Assembly (NCBI RefSeq): GCF_004027225.2
Contig: NC_044288.2
Coordinates: 24,438,744 to 24,502,743, forward strand
Direction: 5' to 3'
DNA: 64,000 bases
Origin: Strigops habroptila
Taxonomy: Eukaryota; Chordata; Aves; Psittaciformes; Psittacidae
Positions 23,350-37,404 of this stretch are shown piece after piece. Numbering within the stretch: position 1 is the stretch's first letter; each line of letters starts with the position of its first letter. The position numbers and the translations under genes are program-made. The notes beneath the pieces are model-generated. The model had not been told where the DNA came from and ran no database searches. It was given only the letters and a program-made list of their open reading frames with translations.

Positions 23350-26300
23350 GAGTCTGGTCTGTTGGTTGTCTCTGTCGGAATAAATTTATCTCTCTTTCAG
23401 CTTTATGCCATCTGATGGCTGCAGTATATGTTTTTAATCATATGAATGTATCAATACCTATATTGATGCATTTCTGGAGCTTTTAATTAGATTTTTACCT
23501 TTCTAACTGTGAGTTGCTTCTTTTTCTGAGACGTTAATTTAATTTTGTCCTTCATGTGGAAATGTTTTTAACTGGTGGCTGTATTCTTTCTTTTTCTCTC
23601 ACTGATGAAGAGAGCATTTTCAATAAACACCAGGTCAGTTAAAATGAGGAAGAAAACTCAGTGTTGTAAAGATGGTCTTGTCTTAACTTTTAATCAAGCA
23701 ACCTTGAAAACCCATCTGAAATTTACTTGTAAGCTCATTTTGGGATTTATCTTGCTCACCAGCTCACTTTTGCCTGTGCTTTCCTGAACACTTGCAATAC
23801 TGTTGCAGAAATGATTCTTAACTTCTTACATTGAAGGGGCTTTTTAGGAAGCTTCCTATGCTTCCTGTGGAGAGGTCACTATGATTGCTGTCCTGCTTCA
23901 GTGCTGTGATGAAGAACCAACCTTTTGGAAGTAGAATCAGGTTACTCAAACACCTATTAAATGTATGTAGAGTCCAAGCAACACTATGAATTTTGGGAAG
24001 TAGTGTTCTTATTGTTGCAACCTCGCTGGCTGCTATGTGGACCTGCGTTCATTCTAGTTTGAGGCGCAAGGCTGTTATCAGCGGTGCCATATTAAGGAGT
24101 TAAATTGGAGATGTAACTTTAACATCTCCTCTTCTGTTGCATGGGGATGCTATAGTGACGCTGTGCTGTGACTGTACATACAGGCAGTCACCCAAAAGAC
24201 AGGACAAATCAGTTGCCTGTAATTTTTTGGAGTGTTTTCTCTGCGTGTCGTCACAGTCGTTCCTTCTCCTTAGACAGAAGATTGGTGGTTCTGTTTCAGC
24301 CAGGGCTCCATGTGAGTGGAGGGACAAACTGCTCTGGAAGTTAATGATTTGGAGATTAGTAACCCATTGAACAGCCTGAGAAGGTGCTTGTAGAAGGGGG
24401 TGGGGTGGAGTGGTGGTGATGAGCTCTGTTTCCGATAGATTTTGGTTAATATTATTTTCCTTCCATTTTGATGTTTTTGCTTGGGAAGAGCTGTCCTCAT
24501 TTTAAAACAAGAAAGGTTGCTTTGCACAATTTTACATTTACTGTAATTTTCATGATATCAGTTAAAAATGTGTAATACAATTGAGGTTTCTTTATAGCTG
24601 AGGACTGTGCCTGCTGTACTGGTCAGTACTGTCTCATCTGCTTGTCTTCATCTCTCTGCTCCTTTTGTCTTTGCTGAAAGCCGTTTGGGACTTCTTTATA
24701 AAACACTTATCATAAAAAATCTTGAGCTATCATAAAGGTGCTCCTAGGCATGATAACAAAAATGGTAATAAATTCCATATTAGTAAATCTGAGGTTCTGA
24801 TCTCCAAAATCACAGCACTATAAAATGCTGGGTTTAATGTCTGGCTCCAAACTATTTTTTCCAAGAGCTAGATTCTGTCAAGGTTGGCTGCTTGCCCAGG
24901 GGGGAAAGTGAGGAAGTGAAGTGAAGGGGAAGAAGAGTATGTGAATGAAATGTTTCAAAAGATAAGAGTTTAACTATCATGAAAATACCAGGCTGAAAGC
25001 AGAGGCATGGATGCATTCTTGCGCATGTTAATAGTGAGAGAACTGTTTCTTAATCCTTGGGGGTTTTTTTTCAGTTGGTCTTTTTCCTTTGTTCCTGTGG
25101 CAGGTGAGGGATGTGTTAGTTAACTTGCACAAAATAAATGTATTGGTAGATTGTAAGGTATTACCAGTGTGTATTTTATGGGACCCTGCTAAACAACCTT
25201 GACAGGTTCAGAAGATACGGGCAGTGAGTTGTGAGCCTCATGCGCTTTCTCAGGTCAGAGTCAAATTAAGTATTTTAAGTCAGTTCAGCCAAGCTGGCCT
25301 CCTGTACTGTTTTCACTGGCACTTTCTCTGGGTGTGCACTGGTCAATAATGAGCACTTCTGATGCTTTAGCAGCTTTTGGAGTTGAGGAAGTACTCTGTT
25401 GTCTGTCTAGCAAAAATGGTGTTAGCATTAACGCTAGATACAGTATTAGATCAGTATTACAGAACATATGAAAGAAAAGCTTGACTTGGGAAGGCTTTTT
25501 CCACAATCAGCTTGCCCCAAAGTAGAAAAGATTCAAATTCCAAACTTCAGTTTTTCTTTAGAGAGTCAAAAAAACTCATCATAAAATGGAAGACATTTCC
25601 CTGGAATGTCGTAATGGTGTTCTTTGGAATATGCTGTCTTGTCAAAGATGAATGGCCAAAGAAATTCTCAATTCTTACCAAGAGCTCTATGTAAGAACAT
25701 AATTTAGCTTTACATTGATGATTTTCCTCCCCCTTAAGATAAGAAAACAGCGAACACACAGGTTCTTTGTCTGCCAAAGGTCTGACTGTCCCTTTTCTCT
25801 GTTTTAGAATATAATACGTAGCATCTAAAGCTCATATAACAAATATGGCCACATGACATCAAGCCCACTAAAATTAATCACTGCCTATATGTGTGCTCGT
25901 TGTCCACAGGTATGGAGACACTAATGTTTAATGAAGAGTCATATTGTTTGAATATAACTGAGAAGTTTTAGCAAGGAGAAGCTGCATCCTGAAAGCAGTT
26001 TCAATGTCTGATGCCTTCCTGTTAGTCATAAAGCTTGGTTTGTCTGAACTTTAGTGGGACCTTAACTTACGGATATTCCCCACGTTTATGTTTCGTCTGT
26101 GTTTGTTTAGGCTGGGTGCATTTTTTAAATGCAGATTTCAGAAAGAAACGGATGAAACATCTTTTCTTGTTGAGGGTGACAGTGGTTACAGCATCACTCA
26201 GCAAGGTGGGAACGTGTGGGTCATGAGCTGCTCTGAAATAGCTGTGGAGTAGTGAGAAGAGGCTGTCTGCCTCATCCTCTTGAAGTGGTAGAGCTGGTTG

Positions 26301-26660
26301 GAGATGGTATTTTAAGAATATAGCTGGGGAGCAGAAAAGAGAACTTCCTGTAAGGAAATAGCACAGGGAAGCAATTGTGCATTTCTGAAATGCCGAAATA
26401 AATGCAGTAGGGAGGTAAGCTGGAGACAGGAATGAAGTGGTGAAACAGACAGGAGTGGAAGTAGATATTGAGGAATAAAGCCTCAAGGCAAAGGCTGGCT
26501 CTTCAGAGTGAGATGAAAACACACATCTGGATATAAGTTTCTCAGATAAGAATGTGAAAGTATAAGAAACAGCCCAATGATCTTTTGGAGTTGTGAGTTT
26601 TAATAGATAACATATGAAATGGCAGCAAAAGATAAGGAGCAATCAAAAGTGGTTTATGGA

Positions 26661-26732
26661 TTTTTTTGGGGTTGTGTGTGTTTGGTGTTTTTTTTTTGTT
26701 TGTTTTTGGTTTTGTTGTTTGTTTTTTTTTTC
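26661..26732. repeat. T/G-rich low-complexity tract
   Basis: About 70 bp consist of T-runs and G with a short GTGTGTG block. It explains the T/G-coded hydrophobic frames seen here and has no coding value. Confidence 0.85.
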
Positions 26733-27617
26733 CTCTGGGAAGTTCTTTAACTAATTGCTTAGGAAGTTTTTTAGAAGTTGAAAATGAATTATTCCCAGCT
26801 GATGTTAACTTAATCTTAAAGAACAAATATTTTCCAAAGTTGTTCTTCCATAGTTTTTAGGCCTATAATAAGCTTAGTGCAAAGTGGGTTTATAGGCATG
26901 AGTAGTTCAGTAACTTGGAAAATCAAATACATGTGCCAAGTCTTATTTAGAAAAACTTGAGTTTTGTGTTCATTTAGCAAACACTGTGGAATCAATTCAG
27001 CTACGCTTCAGCAAGTCAACTGCTGAAAACCGTAAGTTGGAGGAGGATGGGGGGACAGGGAGGGTGGGAGTCTACTTGAGAATGAAGAAAGTGCTTGTGG
27101 TTGTAACATCTGGATGCGAAGTTGGTCATGTGAATGCACAACTTTGTTCAAAATTTCATTCGATGTATTAAAACTGTCCTACACCTTTTACTGCAACTTC
27201 TTGGCTTAATCTGCTACTTAGCGGCTCCAGTAGACATGTACGCTCAGGGTGGTGGTACTTGGAAGAGATGGAGTTGGTGAAACTGAATGCTTGCTAAATT
27301 AAAGAAAAAAAACCCAGGAAATCCTGAACAACAACAAAAAAACTCCCAACACAAACCAAGACCTCTATTGTCTTTCCAGGAAAAGATCTCCTGGGAGGAG
27401 TTTCTAGTCTGTGCATGTCTGACAGTGAGCAAGGAGATGAAATCAAGGCTTGAATTTCATGTCAGACTTCACTAAAATCATTTGTTTGTTGGTAGAACTT
27501 TTTCCCCAAGTCATCAAGAATTCCAGCAGTCAGAAGCAGGTGTGAAACATTTCAAGTCCTAAACATCAGATTGTGTGTGTTAGTGAAGAGCACCTCAACA
27601 GACAGCAGTTTCTGCCT

Positions 27618-27679
27618 GTGGGGGGTGGGGTTGAAACTAAATCATCTTTAAGGTCCCTTCCAACACCTTCCGTGATTCT
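27618..27679 (+). mobile_element. CR1 LINE tail fragment
   Basis: The string resembling 'gttgaaactaaatcatctt' followed by AAGGTCCCTTCCAAC and a GTGATTCTT end is the last 60 or so bases of a CR1 3' UTR in + orientation, with some substitutions. Any longer body upstream is too diverged to follow. Confidence 0.8.
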
Positions 27680-28722
27680 TCACTGCTTTATTTTTGGTCA
27701 CATACTGCATAGTTAAGAGAAATAGACATAAATGCAAACAGCAGATACTGTCTCTGTGGAGTAAAGCAATGGGAATTTTACTGAAGTTTACATGCAACGT
27801 GTTTTTTTCCCCGTAGATGAGCCTGTTGTGATTGACTGTGTATGGAATTAAACACACAAAACTGACAAAAAAAGGCAAGTGTGTAGAAGAGTCAGGGTGA
27901 AAACCAATCTCATGAAAAAAATTTTCGTCAGTCCTTGTTTCTCGCTTTGTTGCATTCTGTTCTCTAAGTCCTTAATTAACATTAAATTACCATTAAATAC
28001 TACATTTTGGGAAAGTGTTAGTGTTTGCCATAAATCGTAGTAATGGCATTAACTTTGAAGAATGCTCATGCTGCTTAGAAGATGTTTGTGAAGTCGAGTT
28101 ATCACCATATATTTTACATTGATTTACAAGGTATTCCTGTTTGAGATAGTGAATGTGAACTTATTTGTGTAGCCTTTCAAAAGTCCAAAAGTGATGGAAA
28201 TTGAAGTGCAGGCACATATCTATTCATATCCTGATGAGATTGTTTGATAGTTGAGGGAAAATATGGCCCAAAGAAATGTTTCACATTGTCTGACTTATGC
28301 CTGTGTGACTGCTTGGTCTTTGCTGGACTAGCCCTGGACTGAGGAAACCACCTGATGTCCATGCACCCAGCTGGCGCATGCTGGATATGAAAGATGACCT
28401 ACAGTTACGGGTGTTAAGTAGGAATGGTTAAATAAAATCAAGAATTGAAGTAAAAGATAAAGGTTATGCATATGCATTTGCTAACCTGTTTGGGTTATTT
28501 ATTATGAATGAAAATGATGCTTGAGCTAATATGACATGGTACTGTACTTTATAATGTGCACATCCTTGCTTTTTCATATTAAATCATGTTTCTGTAGCAA
28601 CTGTATTTTAAAATGTTCTATAGTTTTCCTTGTGCTGCAGATTTAAAGCTTTCTGCTAAGCCCTCACATCAGACCCAAGCAGAAACCAACAAGCATTTTA
28701 CGCTTCTCTTTGTAGAAAATGT

Positions 28723-30800
28723 AGAATCATAGAATCCTGAAGGCTGGAAGGAACTTAAGGAGGTCTTGTAGTCCAGCCTCAGCTCAAAGTAGTGTCAACA
28801 TGCAGTTCAGACCAGGATACACAGGGTTTTGTCCAATTGGGTCTTGAAAACCGCAGGACCTTTGTGCAACCTGTTCCACAGCTTGACTGTCCTGATAGTA
28901 ACCATTTTATTATGAACACCAGGATCTCCTGTTTGAATGTATGATCATTGTATCTCTTATTCTGTGTACCTCAGTAAAGAGCCTTGCTCTGTCAGAGTAA
29001 CTCTCCTGGAGGTATTGGAAGGCTGCTTTCCAGTCACCCAGAGCCTGCCCTTCTCCAGACTAAACAAGCTGAGCTTCCTCAGGCTCATCTCGCATAGTCA
29101 AGTCTCTTCATCGTTTCAGTGGTATTTTTGCTCAAGTTTATTAACATCTTTCTTTGGCTGAGGGGCCCAAAACTGGGCACAGTATTCTCTGTGTAGTTGA
29201 GAGAGACAGTGTTTTCCCTTAATGCACAGACATTGTTTCAGCATAGAAGGCAGTCGGGTTGGTCAAGTGTGATTTCACTTTGGTAAATCTGTTCGTTATT
29301 TTAAGACATCATCAGTGTGCCCAGAAATTGCTTCCAGTAGTAGTGGCACTGACTTTTCCAGGGACCAAAATGAGGGTGGTGCTGACAAGCCTGCACTTCA
29401 CCATGTCATTCTTTTCAACCTTTGTGAAGACACATATAACATTCACTTGCATCAGAGATGTCACAGCCAGGCTGCACTTGATCAGCCAGATGTCTCTGAA
29501 CCAACAGATGCATCCTTTCTGTTCCCACAGGCATGTATGGGTCAGGATTTCTGAAGAGATGCTTGACTTGATCCTCTGCCACTAATTGGCTGTTTGTCTC
29601 CTCCTTGAACCTTGTCTTTAGACACAAAGACTTGGGAGACTGTGCCAGTTAAGACTAATGCAAAGAAGGCATTGAACACCTCAGTCCATCCCTAAACCTT
29701 ATCATCCTTATTCTTTTATAGCTAATGTACTTGATGATCCTTGCCAGTTTAAACTCTAGTTGAGCTTTGGCTTTCCTAATACCATCACTTCATGCTTGTA
29801 CTTCTGTATTCCTTTGTACTGCAGCCTCTCTTCTGCACTGGAGCTCACTCATGAGATGCCAGTTTAGCCTAGGTGGTATTCTGATATATACGCTTGTTTT
29901 CTTCAGTGTCTGGATGGAGTGCTCTTGTGCTAAGATTACTCTAGGCTGCTCCCCATCAATACCCTGAATTCTGTTAAAAAGTTCAGAATTCTGCAAAACT
30001 GAATTCTTCTCTGAAGTCTGGGGTCATGCTTTGCTCCTTACCCTCCTCACACCCCTCAGCATTTTGAATGTCACTGTTATGATCACTAAAGCCAAGGATT
30101 CCACTGAATATCTTGCCCCCAATCACCTCATCATTTGTGAGTAGCAGATCAGGAAAACTTCCCCCATGGTTGGCTCATCTAGCATCTATTTTAAGAAGTT
30201 GTGTCTGACACCCTCTGGAAACCTCCTGCCTTGTTTGCCTGCCCCTGTGCTGCCTTTCCAGCAAATGTCAGGGAGATTCAGGTTCCTCAGAGAACCAGGG
30301 TCTGTGATCTGGACACCTCCTCTCACTACTTAAAGAGGAGTGGTGTTTCCTCCTTCACCCTGAGCGGGTGACTGCTAACAAACTCCTACATAATGTCACT
30401 TTCAGACCTATATGCTCAATGGGATTCTTGCCTGGTCCATAGAGGAGCTCCTGACATTTGAGCTGTTCCTTGATATGAGGGACAGCCCCTCCTCCTCCTC
30501 CTCTTCCTTGCCTATTTTTGCTGAGAACCCTGTATTCAACCATCATCAAACATGCACATTACTACAAGTGTTCTCCCACCATGTTACTTATTCTAGTGGT
30601 GGTGTATTTCTGCATTTGTAGCACAAAAATGGGCTCTTCCTGCTTGTTTCATAAGCTTTGTATTTGTGTAGCGGCACATGATGAGGTTGTGCCAGTACAA
30701 CCTCCCGACCTGTTTATTCTTCCTCAGACTCTCTTTATCTTTCACAAGGCCGCAGATGACGCTGCTAAGGGAGATCTTGAGCACATCAACAGTAACTACA
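28723..30800 (-). mobile_element. Decayed CR1-type LINE, minus strand, internal deletion
   Basis: The left end (28723) carries the CR1 3' terminal repeat in reverse (AGAATCATAGAATCC), and the 3' UTR and ORF2 C-terminal region follow. Reading the minus strand, the endonuclease part of ORF2 is still recognisable: DLLLTN is encoded at 30133-30150 and the catalytic SDH motif of AP-type endonucleases at 30079-30087, in one open stretch of about 25 codons. Between about 29200 and 29250 the copy jumps from C-terminal to upstream reverse-transcriptase sequence, so the catalytic centre of the polymerase is lost. Many small indels break the frame elsewhere. It is therefore an inactive relic lying antisense to SLIT3. 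The right boundary is uncertain by several tens of bases. Confidence 0.85.
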
Positions 30801-31889
30801 AGATCTTGGGGACAAAGGTGGAGGGCATGGGATTGTAAAATGTACTGTTAGAACGTTATTCTGCTAGCATAACATTTCCTTTATAATAAAATCTGCAGAC
30901 TATAATAATCAGTCAGGAGTTCATGCAGGCTGGGACAAACACGTATTTCCTTGGAAGAAACATAGTACTTCAATTCCTCAGTCCATTCTGCTGCTTTCTG
31001 CAGGTCTCAGTATGACTTTCAACAGCCATCTGCTCAGTGGGGAGTTCAGCCACTGTGCAGGTTGCAAAAGGTAGTATTTTCTTGGTGTTTTTTAACACCT
31101 GTAGTTTGCAAAGTCATTTTTCTTATTTTTGTAAGGATGAGGACAGAAGTGTGTTGCCTGCAAGCTTCTCCAGATCATTTGGGCACTTAATGTGGGTCAT
31201 TAACCAAGCACTGCTGTAATGGGCTCAAGAATGGATAGGTTATTCACAAAATTAGGGCACTTAACCTCAAAGATCAGTTTTCCCATTGTTAGACAGAAAG
31301 AAAACAGTGTGAGTCAGACCTGAAAGCCTTCTGCAATCAGAAGGAATGATCTAATTTCTTTGAATTAAGAGCTGTATCATGTAGGTGTGTTACAGAAGTA
31401 TGATGGACTGCAGCAAAGAATTTGTACATTCCAGCTATTGTGTGGCTATTTAATTACTGCTTAAATTATTCTGCAGACTGAAACTATCCAGTGTCACATG
31501 TGTGGTGCAATCCAACAACAACTAAATTTATTAAGTGCTGGGTTGTTAAGTTTATTGTTGTTCTGGTTTAACATGGATAGCCAGTGATAGCAAAGTGACT
31601 GTGTCCCACTATTGCTGTTAGGACGCTCTGTGCAGTACCCATTCCTGAAGCTATGCAGGGTATTTCTGAACCCTTTCAAGAACTGGTGGTTGTGGCAGGG
31701 CTTGTTTTTTCTCTGCTGATGTTCCTCCACATTCGACTTCATCTCACTGCAGATCAGAGAAAGGGGGTCTATTCTCTTACTTACTAGGTAGGTAGGTCTT
31801 CCCTTAACCTGTTAAAGTTCAACAAGGCCAGTTGTCTCAGCCTCTGTTTGTTTGTTGTGTCCTACAGCTTCCCGATAGTCTCAGTAGCC

Positions 31890-32075
31890 CTTTCCTTGGC
31901 TCTCTCTGATGTATCAATGCCTTTCTTATAATGGAGAGTCTGAAAATGGATAGAGTATTGCAGATGAACTGTCACAAATGCCAAATATAAGAGATGAGTC
32001 CATTTGTCAAATGCTTTCTGGCTACACTCTGCTAGTACAGTCTGTTTGGTGTGGCCCTCACTGTGCAAGGGCACA
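31890..32075 (-). mobile_element. CR1 LINE fragment (ORF2 3' portion), minus strand
   Basis: Phrases resembling the reverse complement of CR1 ORF2 and its 3' region are seen, among them AGTATTGCAGATGA, TTTCTGGCTACACT and GGGCACACTGCTGG, in the expected order. It is substantially mutated. It may be one disrupted copy together with the tail at 32110, or two separate insertions. Boundaries are approximate. Confidence 0.65.
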
Positions 32076-32109
32076 CTGCTGGAGTTTTGTGGCCCAACGG
32101 GACTCCAAG

Positions 32110-32182
32110 ATCATAGAATCATAGAATGGTTTGGGTTGGAAAGGACCTCAAGATCATCCAGTTCCAACCCCCCTGCCATGGG
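32110..32182 (-). mobile_element. CR1 LINE tail fragment, minus strand
   Basis: It starts with the reversed CR1 terminal repeat (ATCATAGAATCATAGAATGG) and continues through the conserved 3' UTR block GGAAAGGACCTCAAGATCA and CCAACCCCC. It is one of the least diverged CR1 pieces in the window, so probably a younger insertion than its neighbours. Confidence 0.9.
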
Positions 32183-35100
32183 AGGTTCCTTTTCTGCAGA
32201 GCAACTCCCTAACCCTACTACAAAGCAACTCCCTGGTCAGACAGTGCCCCACCTCGAGTTGTTGCTTGGGGAGGATTTTTTTCTCTTGAACTAGATGATA
32301 TGAAATGTTCAGAGAGTACCAGTCTTCCAAGAAGTCAGAAAAAAATAAATTCCTGTGCTCCTTTGCCAAGTCAACTGTTTGTTTTAAGAAGAAAAAATAG
32401 CTTAAAAAGTCTTAAATGGAGATAGGATGTACCGTCTTTTTTAAAGTATGAAATTACCTCAGCTGAACATGATTTTGAAGTTTTTTGTCTTTTTCTTTAC
32501 AAGTGATATTCATACTTGCCCAAGTGATTTGGAAACTAATGGCATTTGTGTAGTTCATAAAATCCAGTTCCAGGAGTTTATTTGCTGCATTGCAAAAGCT
32601 GAGATGGAAATATGTTAAATGTGGAGATATGCAGATTGTGCTGCCAGAGGGCTGCAGGGTAGTGCTATAATTGAGTAGTTTATCATGGTAACTTTGAAGT
32701 TCTTGGATTGAAGGCATAAGAGAATTGCTGAGCGCTTGCTATAGGGAATTACAGCCATTTAAGGTTAAGAGGGTAGCAGCAGTCCATACCCATTAAAGAC
32801 AAATTAACTCCACAGCAGAAATCCTGGAAAATGGTTAAAATAATAAAACAGATACTTCAGAGGGTTTCCAGAAGCTCTTCTGTGGACACATTCACCCATG
32901 GAAGTGGGTTTTTCTCCTTTTAATGGGTATGGTTGTTAGCATGTTCCCAAGCTAAGACCAAAAGGACTTGTAAAGAGAGGAGGAGGGCTTTACTGAAGAA
33001 CCTTTTGCTTCCGACCCTGCAGGTAGCTTTCATAACAATCCAGAAGTTATTCCTCGTGGCTTTAAGTTTGTGGAGTGCAAGTGAATGGTTAACTTACCTG
33101 TGAAAATGCATGTTTCCCCCAGCTCAGACGTGTTGTGTTTGTGTTCATGGTTACCTTGCATAGGGATTGGGGGCTGGGAAGAAAAATCAAACAGGAACAT
33201 TTTCAAGGGATGACTCAGCTGTCATTTAAGCAGGTGGCTTGGATCCACAAAGTCCTTTAGCAGTGTAATGGCAGAACAATGCAAGCCTTGTTTCCCAGGA
33301 ATGTGTGCTGCTGGAGGTAGTTGGACCAATTGCGCTAATGAAAAATACCAGTAACTCTTTTGAGTCAGGACTCTGGATTCAGTTGTTATCACTTCAAATT
33401 TAGCTCCCACATTTTGCATGTTACTGCCACCAAGTTGATGTATAATTTAAAATGAATCCTTTGGAATGGTTTACAAATGAATCATAACAAAGCATGTGTG
33501 CTACATCCTCACTCTTACATTTGAGGGAAAATTATTTTTCTTCTGTTCTTCATGAACTTTGGGAAGTTCCAAGAGTTGTGTCCTAGCTGAGGGCTGTTTT
33601 GACATGAGTTCTAGATGGTGGATTGGATGCTGGCCTGTTTGGTTGTTAGGGGACAGGAGAGAGGTTTATTAATTCCTAGTGCGCTGTTCTGTGTGACATA
33701 GCAATTTTATATGTCCCTTGTTGGAAAATGCTGACCAACGAGATGAAGACAAATGCATCTTCCCTGCAGGATACGTGGGTTGTTGAGTTAATCAAGATTC
33801 TTTCCAGAGTGTTGGGGTTTATGCTGATGTGTTTGTCACAAATGTGACACAATGTGTATAGCTTTGAGCTGGTATGTGGTAGCCACTTTGAAAACTTAGC
33901 AGGAACAGAAACTAAATGTCATGTTTGAGGTTCTGTGACTGAAAATGCATACTTACCTCGCCTAGGAAGCAGTTGGACAGGAAAGAATCCTAGTGCTGTG
34001 TAACTTGGGTAAGAGCTGTCGTTTGAAGTGTATGGCAGTTAATTTTTCTTAAATACAGTATGCAGTTTCTCTACTGCTCTTACTGAATTCTTTGAACAAA
34101 CATCTGAGGACTTGAATGAAATTGCAGCTGGTGCTCCAGATTTCCTTCTCCTTAGAGAGCAGGTCATTTTCACTTTGTATGTATTTTCGGTTTTTGTCAT
34201 GTCTTCCTAGGTTAAAGACAAATGGGTTAATAAATACTTTCTGAAAAACTTCCCATCTTGGACCTATGTTTGCCACTGAGATGCAAAATCAGTGACACAT
34301 CATGGAATTCTTGGACATCAGAGGTGATCTTCAGTGTTGGTGTTAGGAATGTCGCTGTGTTTGCCAGATTGGCACCTGAGAGTTTGCTGAAAGGGAGGAA
34401 AACTTTGTTGCTCTAGAACATGTAAGAATTGTGGTTCTTCTAGAAAGAGAACTAAACTTAAGCAGCTTGTTTCCTGACCAAAAGCTAACAGGGTTAGGCC
34501 TGGAGTCTGGTGGTTTTCCACATCAGAATAAATTGTAACTTAAAAGAAGATGCATGGAGTAGAAGCTTGTCTTAAAGCGAATACGCCACTTGAAGTAAGA
34601 CATCAGACTGAGAGTCTCTTGTGTGCCTGTGAACCTGTACAGTGCCCATACCTCACAGGCTTAAAAACCAAACCAAATCCTTAGGGAGTTGTACTGAGAG
34701 CTAACTGGGTTTTGTGCTTTAGTAAGGCTTTTGACTTAAGCATAATAGGCAATTGGAGCTAGCTCCAAAATGGGCAGCTGATTAAAAAAAAACCAAACGA
34801 AACTATAGTCTTGGAAGAGTTGAGGAATTAAGTTAGCGATTCACCTGGCTGTGTTCAAGACTCACAACCTTGAAGGCCCAATCTTTTGTATTATCTTGGA
34901 GACTATAGCGCATAGGGGCTTCAGCAGGTAGCAAAATGAAGTCCAAGTAGAAGGAACTTGCTACAACCTAGTAGCGTTTTGTGGTTTTGTATCCTTGTGT
35001 ATAAAAGGATTTGAATTTTGCATAAGGATTCTTTGTCGAAGTGTTGAATTATTGGTTTGAAGATTGTTGCAAGACTTCAGCATCTGATTGCCTTTGTTAC

Positions 35101-37404
35101 TGGCTCTTTTGTGAGAATGCTTATGTTCATTGTGGTGGTGATATGTTGTCAAATGCAATTATGATCTTGTATATTGGACACATGTAGGCTGTGTAAGAGG
35201 AGCATGTGTTATTTGCCAACGTACGTGAGTCTGGCAGACAGAAACATGTAATGCGAAGTGACAAGTGGATTTATTTCTCATATTATAAACTTCCTACAGT
35301 CCAAGGAACAGGGTGGGGACTCGGAACAGTGTCCGGATGTTTTGGAAGTGTTGAGTGGTGAAGCACAATAATTATCAACTGAAATTTCAGCAGTGTGACA
35401 GAGGAAATGTGTGCATTCCTGATGCTGTTTGAAGCTGTGTAATGGTATGCTCCAGAGAATGTTAGTGCTTTAAAACATTTTAAGGTTTGTCTTAGGTTCA
35501 CTAGATTGTCTTTAGAGAAGACTGAAAGATGAAGAAATTCGGAGGAATTCTTGCTATGAAGCAGGATTTGCTCCACTTGCTCCAAGCATCCCTGTTTGCA
35601 ATAAGTGTGTGTATTGTGTGATTTAATCTTCAACAGCTACAAAATATGTATTGAATTAAATTGTTGTTAGAACATAGCAGGACATGTTTATGAGTAGAAT
35701 TCCCTTTAAGAGGCCATCTGAAGTCACTTCCATGATGTCTTGTACCATTCTAGTCCAATTCATGTTTCTGTTCCCACTGAAATGATTCCTTCCATGCCTG
35801 CTTTCTCAAAGCTGCCACTACACCTGCATTGTCCTTAACATGTTACATGCTAAAAGGAAGAAAAATAGATCAAGAAGAGAGACCTGATACCAAGAGCTTT
35901 ACTAAAGCTGCTGTAGATGGCAGTTCCAGTTTCTTTTAAGCAAGGGATATGAACTTTGCTGCTGACGCACTAGAAGAGACCTGTGTTCCTTAACGGGGTT
36001 TTCTTTGATGTTCTTAGATGATGGGACAATCTTATCTGAACATGAAATGACAAAGAGTAGTAGCTGGGCTTGTGTATGCGTGGGCTGAGGCAGACATGTT
36101 GGGCAAGATCTAAGATCCTCTTGGCCTCACATACTATGTATGCAAAATGCAGGAATTCTGCACAATAAGAATTTTACATGGAATGAATATGTCTGCACAT
36201 AAGTATTTGCTGATGTTAAATATAAATTCAGTTCACCTTTACAGTATATTTTCCCTGTGTCTTTGACCCAGATGATTTCTTTTCAAAGCTGTGCTTGCTT
36301 CCAGCAGTTCTTATGAACATCAGTATGTTTGAAAGGCAACCAAGATTAGATGTGAAGGTTTATTTTTTTGTAGTTGAAACCCACTAGTGAGCCCATAATC
36401 AGCTGCCAAACTTTATAAAGGAAATATAAAATATTATGATGCCCACAAATACCAGCTGTAAACCACTAATGTCTGCATTAGTTCAGTAACTTCAGTCACA
36501 AAGTTTAATTGACTAATGGGGTAACCTGTGGCAATCTGCTGCTTTGCAGCAGTGTTAGACCTAATGTGAACAGGAGGAGGAAGTGTTACATAGTAGTTCA
36601 AGGTTTTAGTCTGTTTTTCTTCAAATGGCAGATGAGCCTTGAGGGAGAGCATGCTGGAGCAGGCACATGTTCAGAAGGTGAACACTGCTTTCTAAAGCAG
36701 AGACAGAGGCGGCAGTTATCAGTTAAATCCTAAATGGTCTAAGCAAAGTGAGCGTCATGAACAATGGCTTTCTTCAAGTTAGAGCATCGTCCAAGTAATT
36801 TCACTTACAGAAATGGAAACCTTCGGCTTGGATACTAACCTTCAGAAGGGATTAATAGAATGATTGCTATTATGTATACAGTATAGGCTGTGCCAGTCTG
36901 CAGGAGTAAAGGAGAAAGCAAGCTCAAGATATGTATTGATTAAGGAAGGTTAAAATCTTCTTCGGAACAGGGAGCTGCAGATTTCACCAGAGGAAGAATG
37001 TTGAATAGCAGGAGTGTTCCTGAGGCTGAAAGTAGAGAGGGATAGAGCCGGTGTATGGGGCTGGGTAGAAGATGTGGTGTGGTGGGGAGATGGCTGTGTG
37101 TGTGGCAGGAATGTGGTTCTGCATGCACTCGTTTAAGCTGAGTAGAGCTGTGCTGAGAATTAGGTCTTACAAAATGGACAGAAGTGGGGCCAATGACACT
37201 GTGTTGCCACATATACCTTAACTGGCTCCTGCCTGCCTTAGAGAACTCTGACCAGCTTAATGCTGTGTTTTGCTAGAGATACTGGCAAGGGAAAACTTCT
37301 GCAGGAATAACATGAAAAGCAGATGGGAAACGACATGCAAGTAAAGCACAAGCTATTTATGCGTGGCTTATTCCAGACTTAATTCTTTCCAATGCTTCCC
37401 GCAG

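Noticed and set aside
26067..26642. 191-codon minus-strand open frame
   Set aside because: It opens without an ATG at the first position, its peptide has no recognisable domain, and one frame of this length in 64 kb is within chance expectation.
31557..31745. Possible second LTR start (TGTTCTGGTTTAAC) similar to the intron 2 LTR end
   Set aside because: Only the first 15 or so bases agree. The following sequence does not show the LTR's other blocks and no matching end was found.
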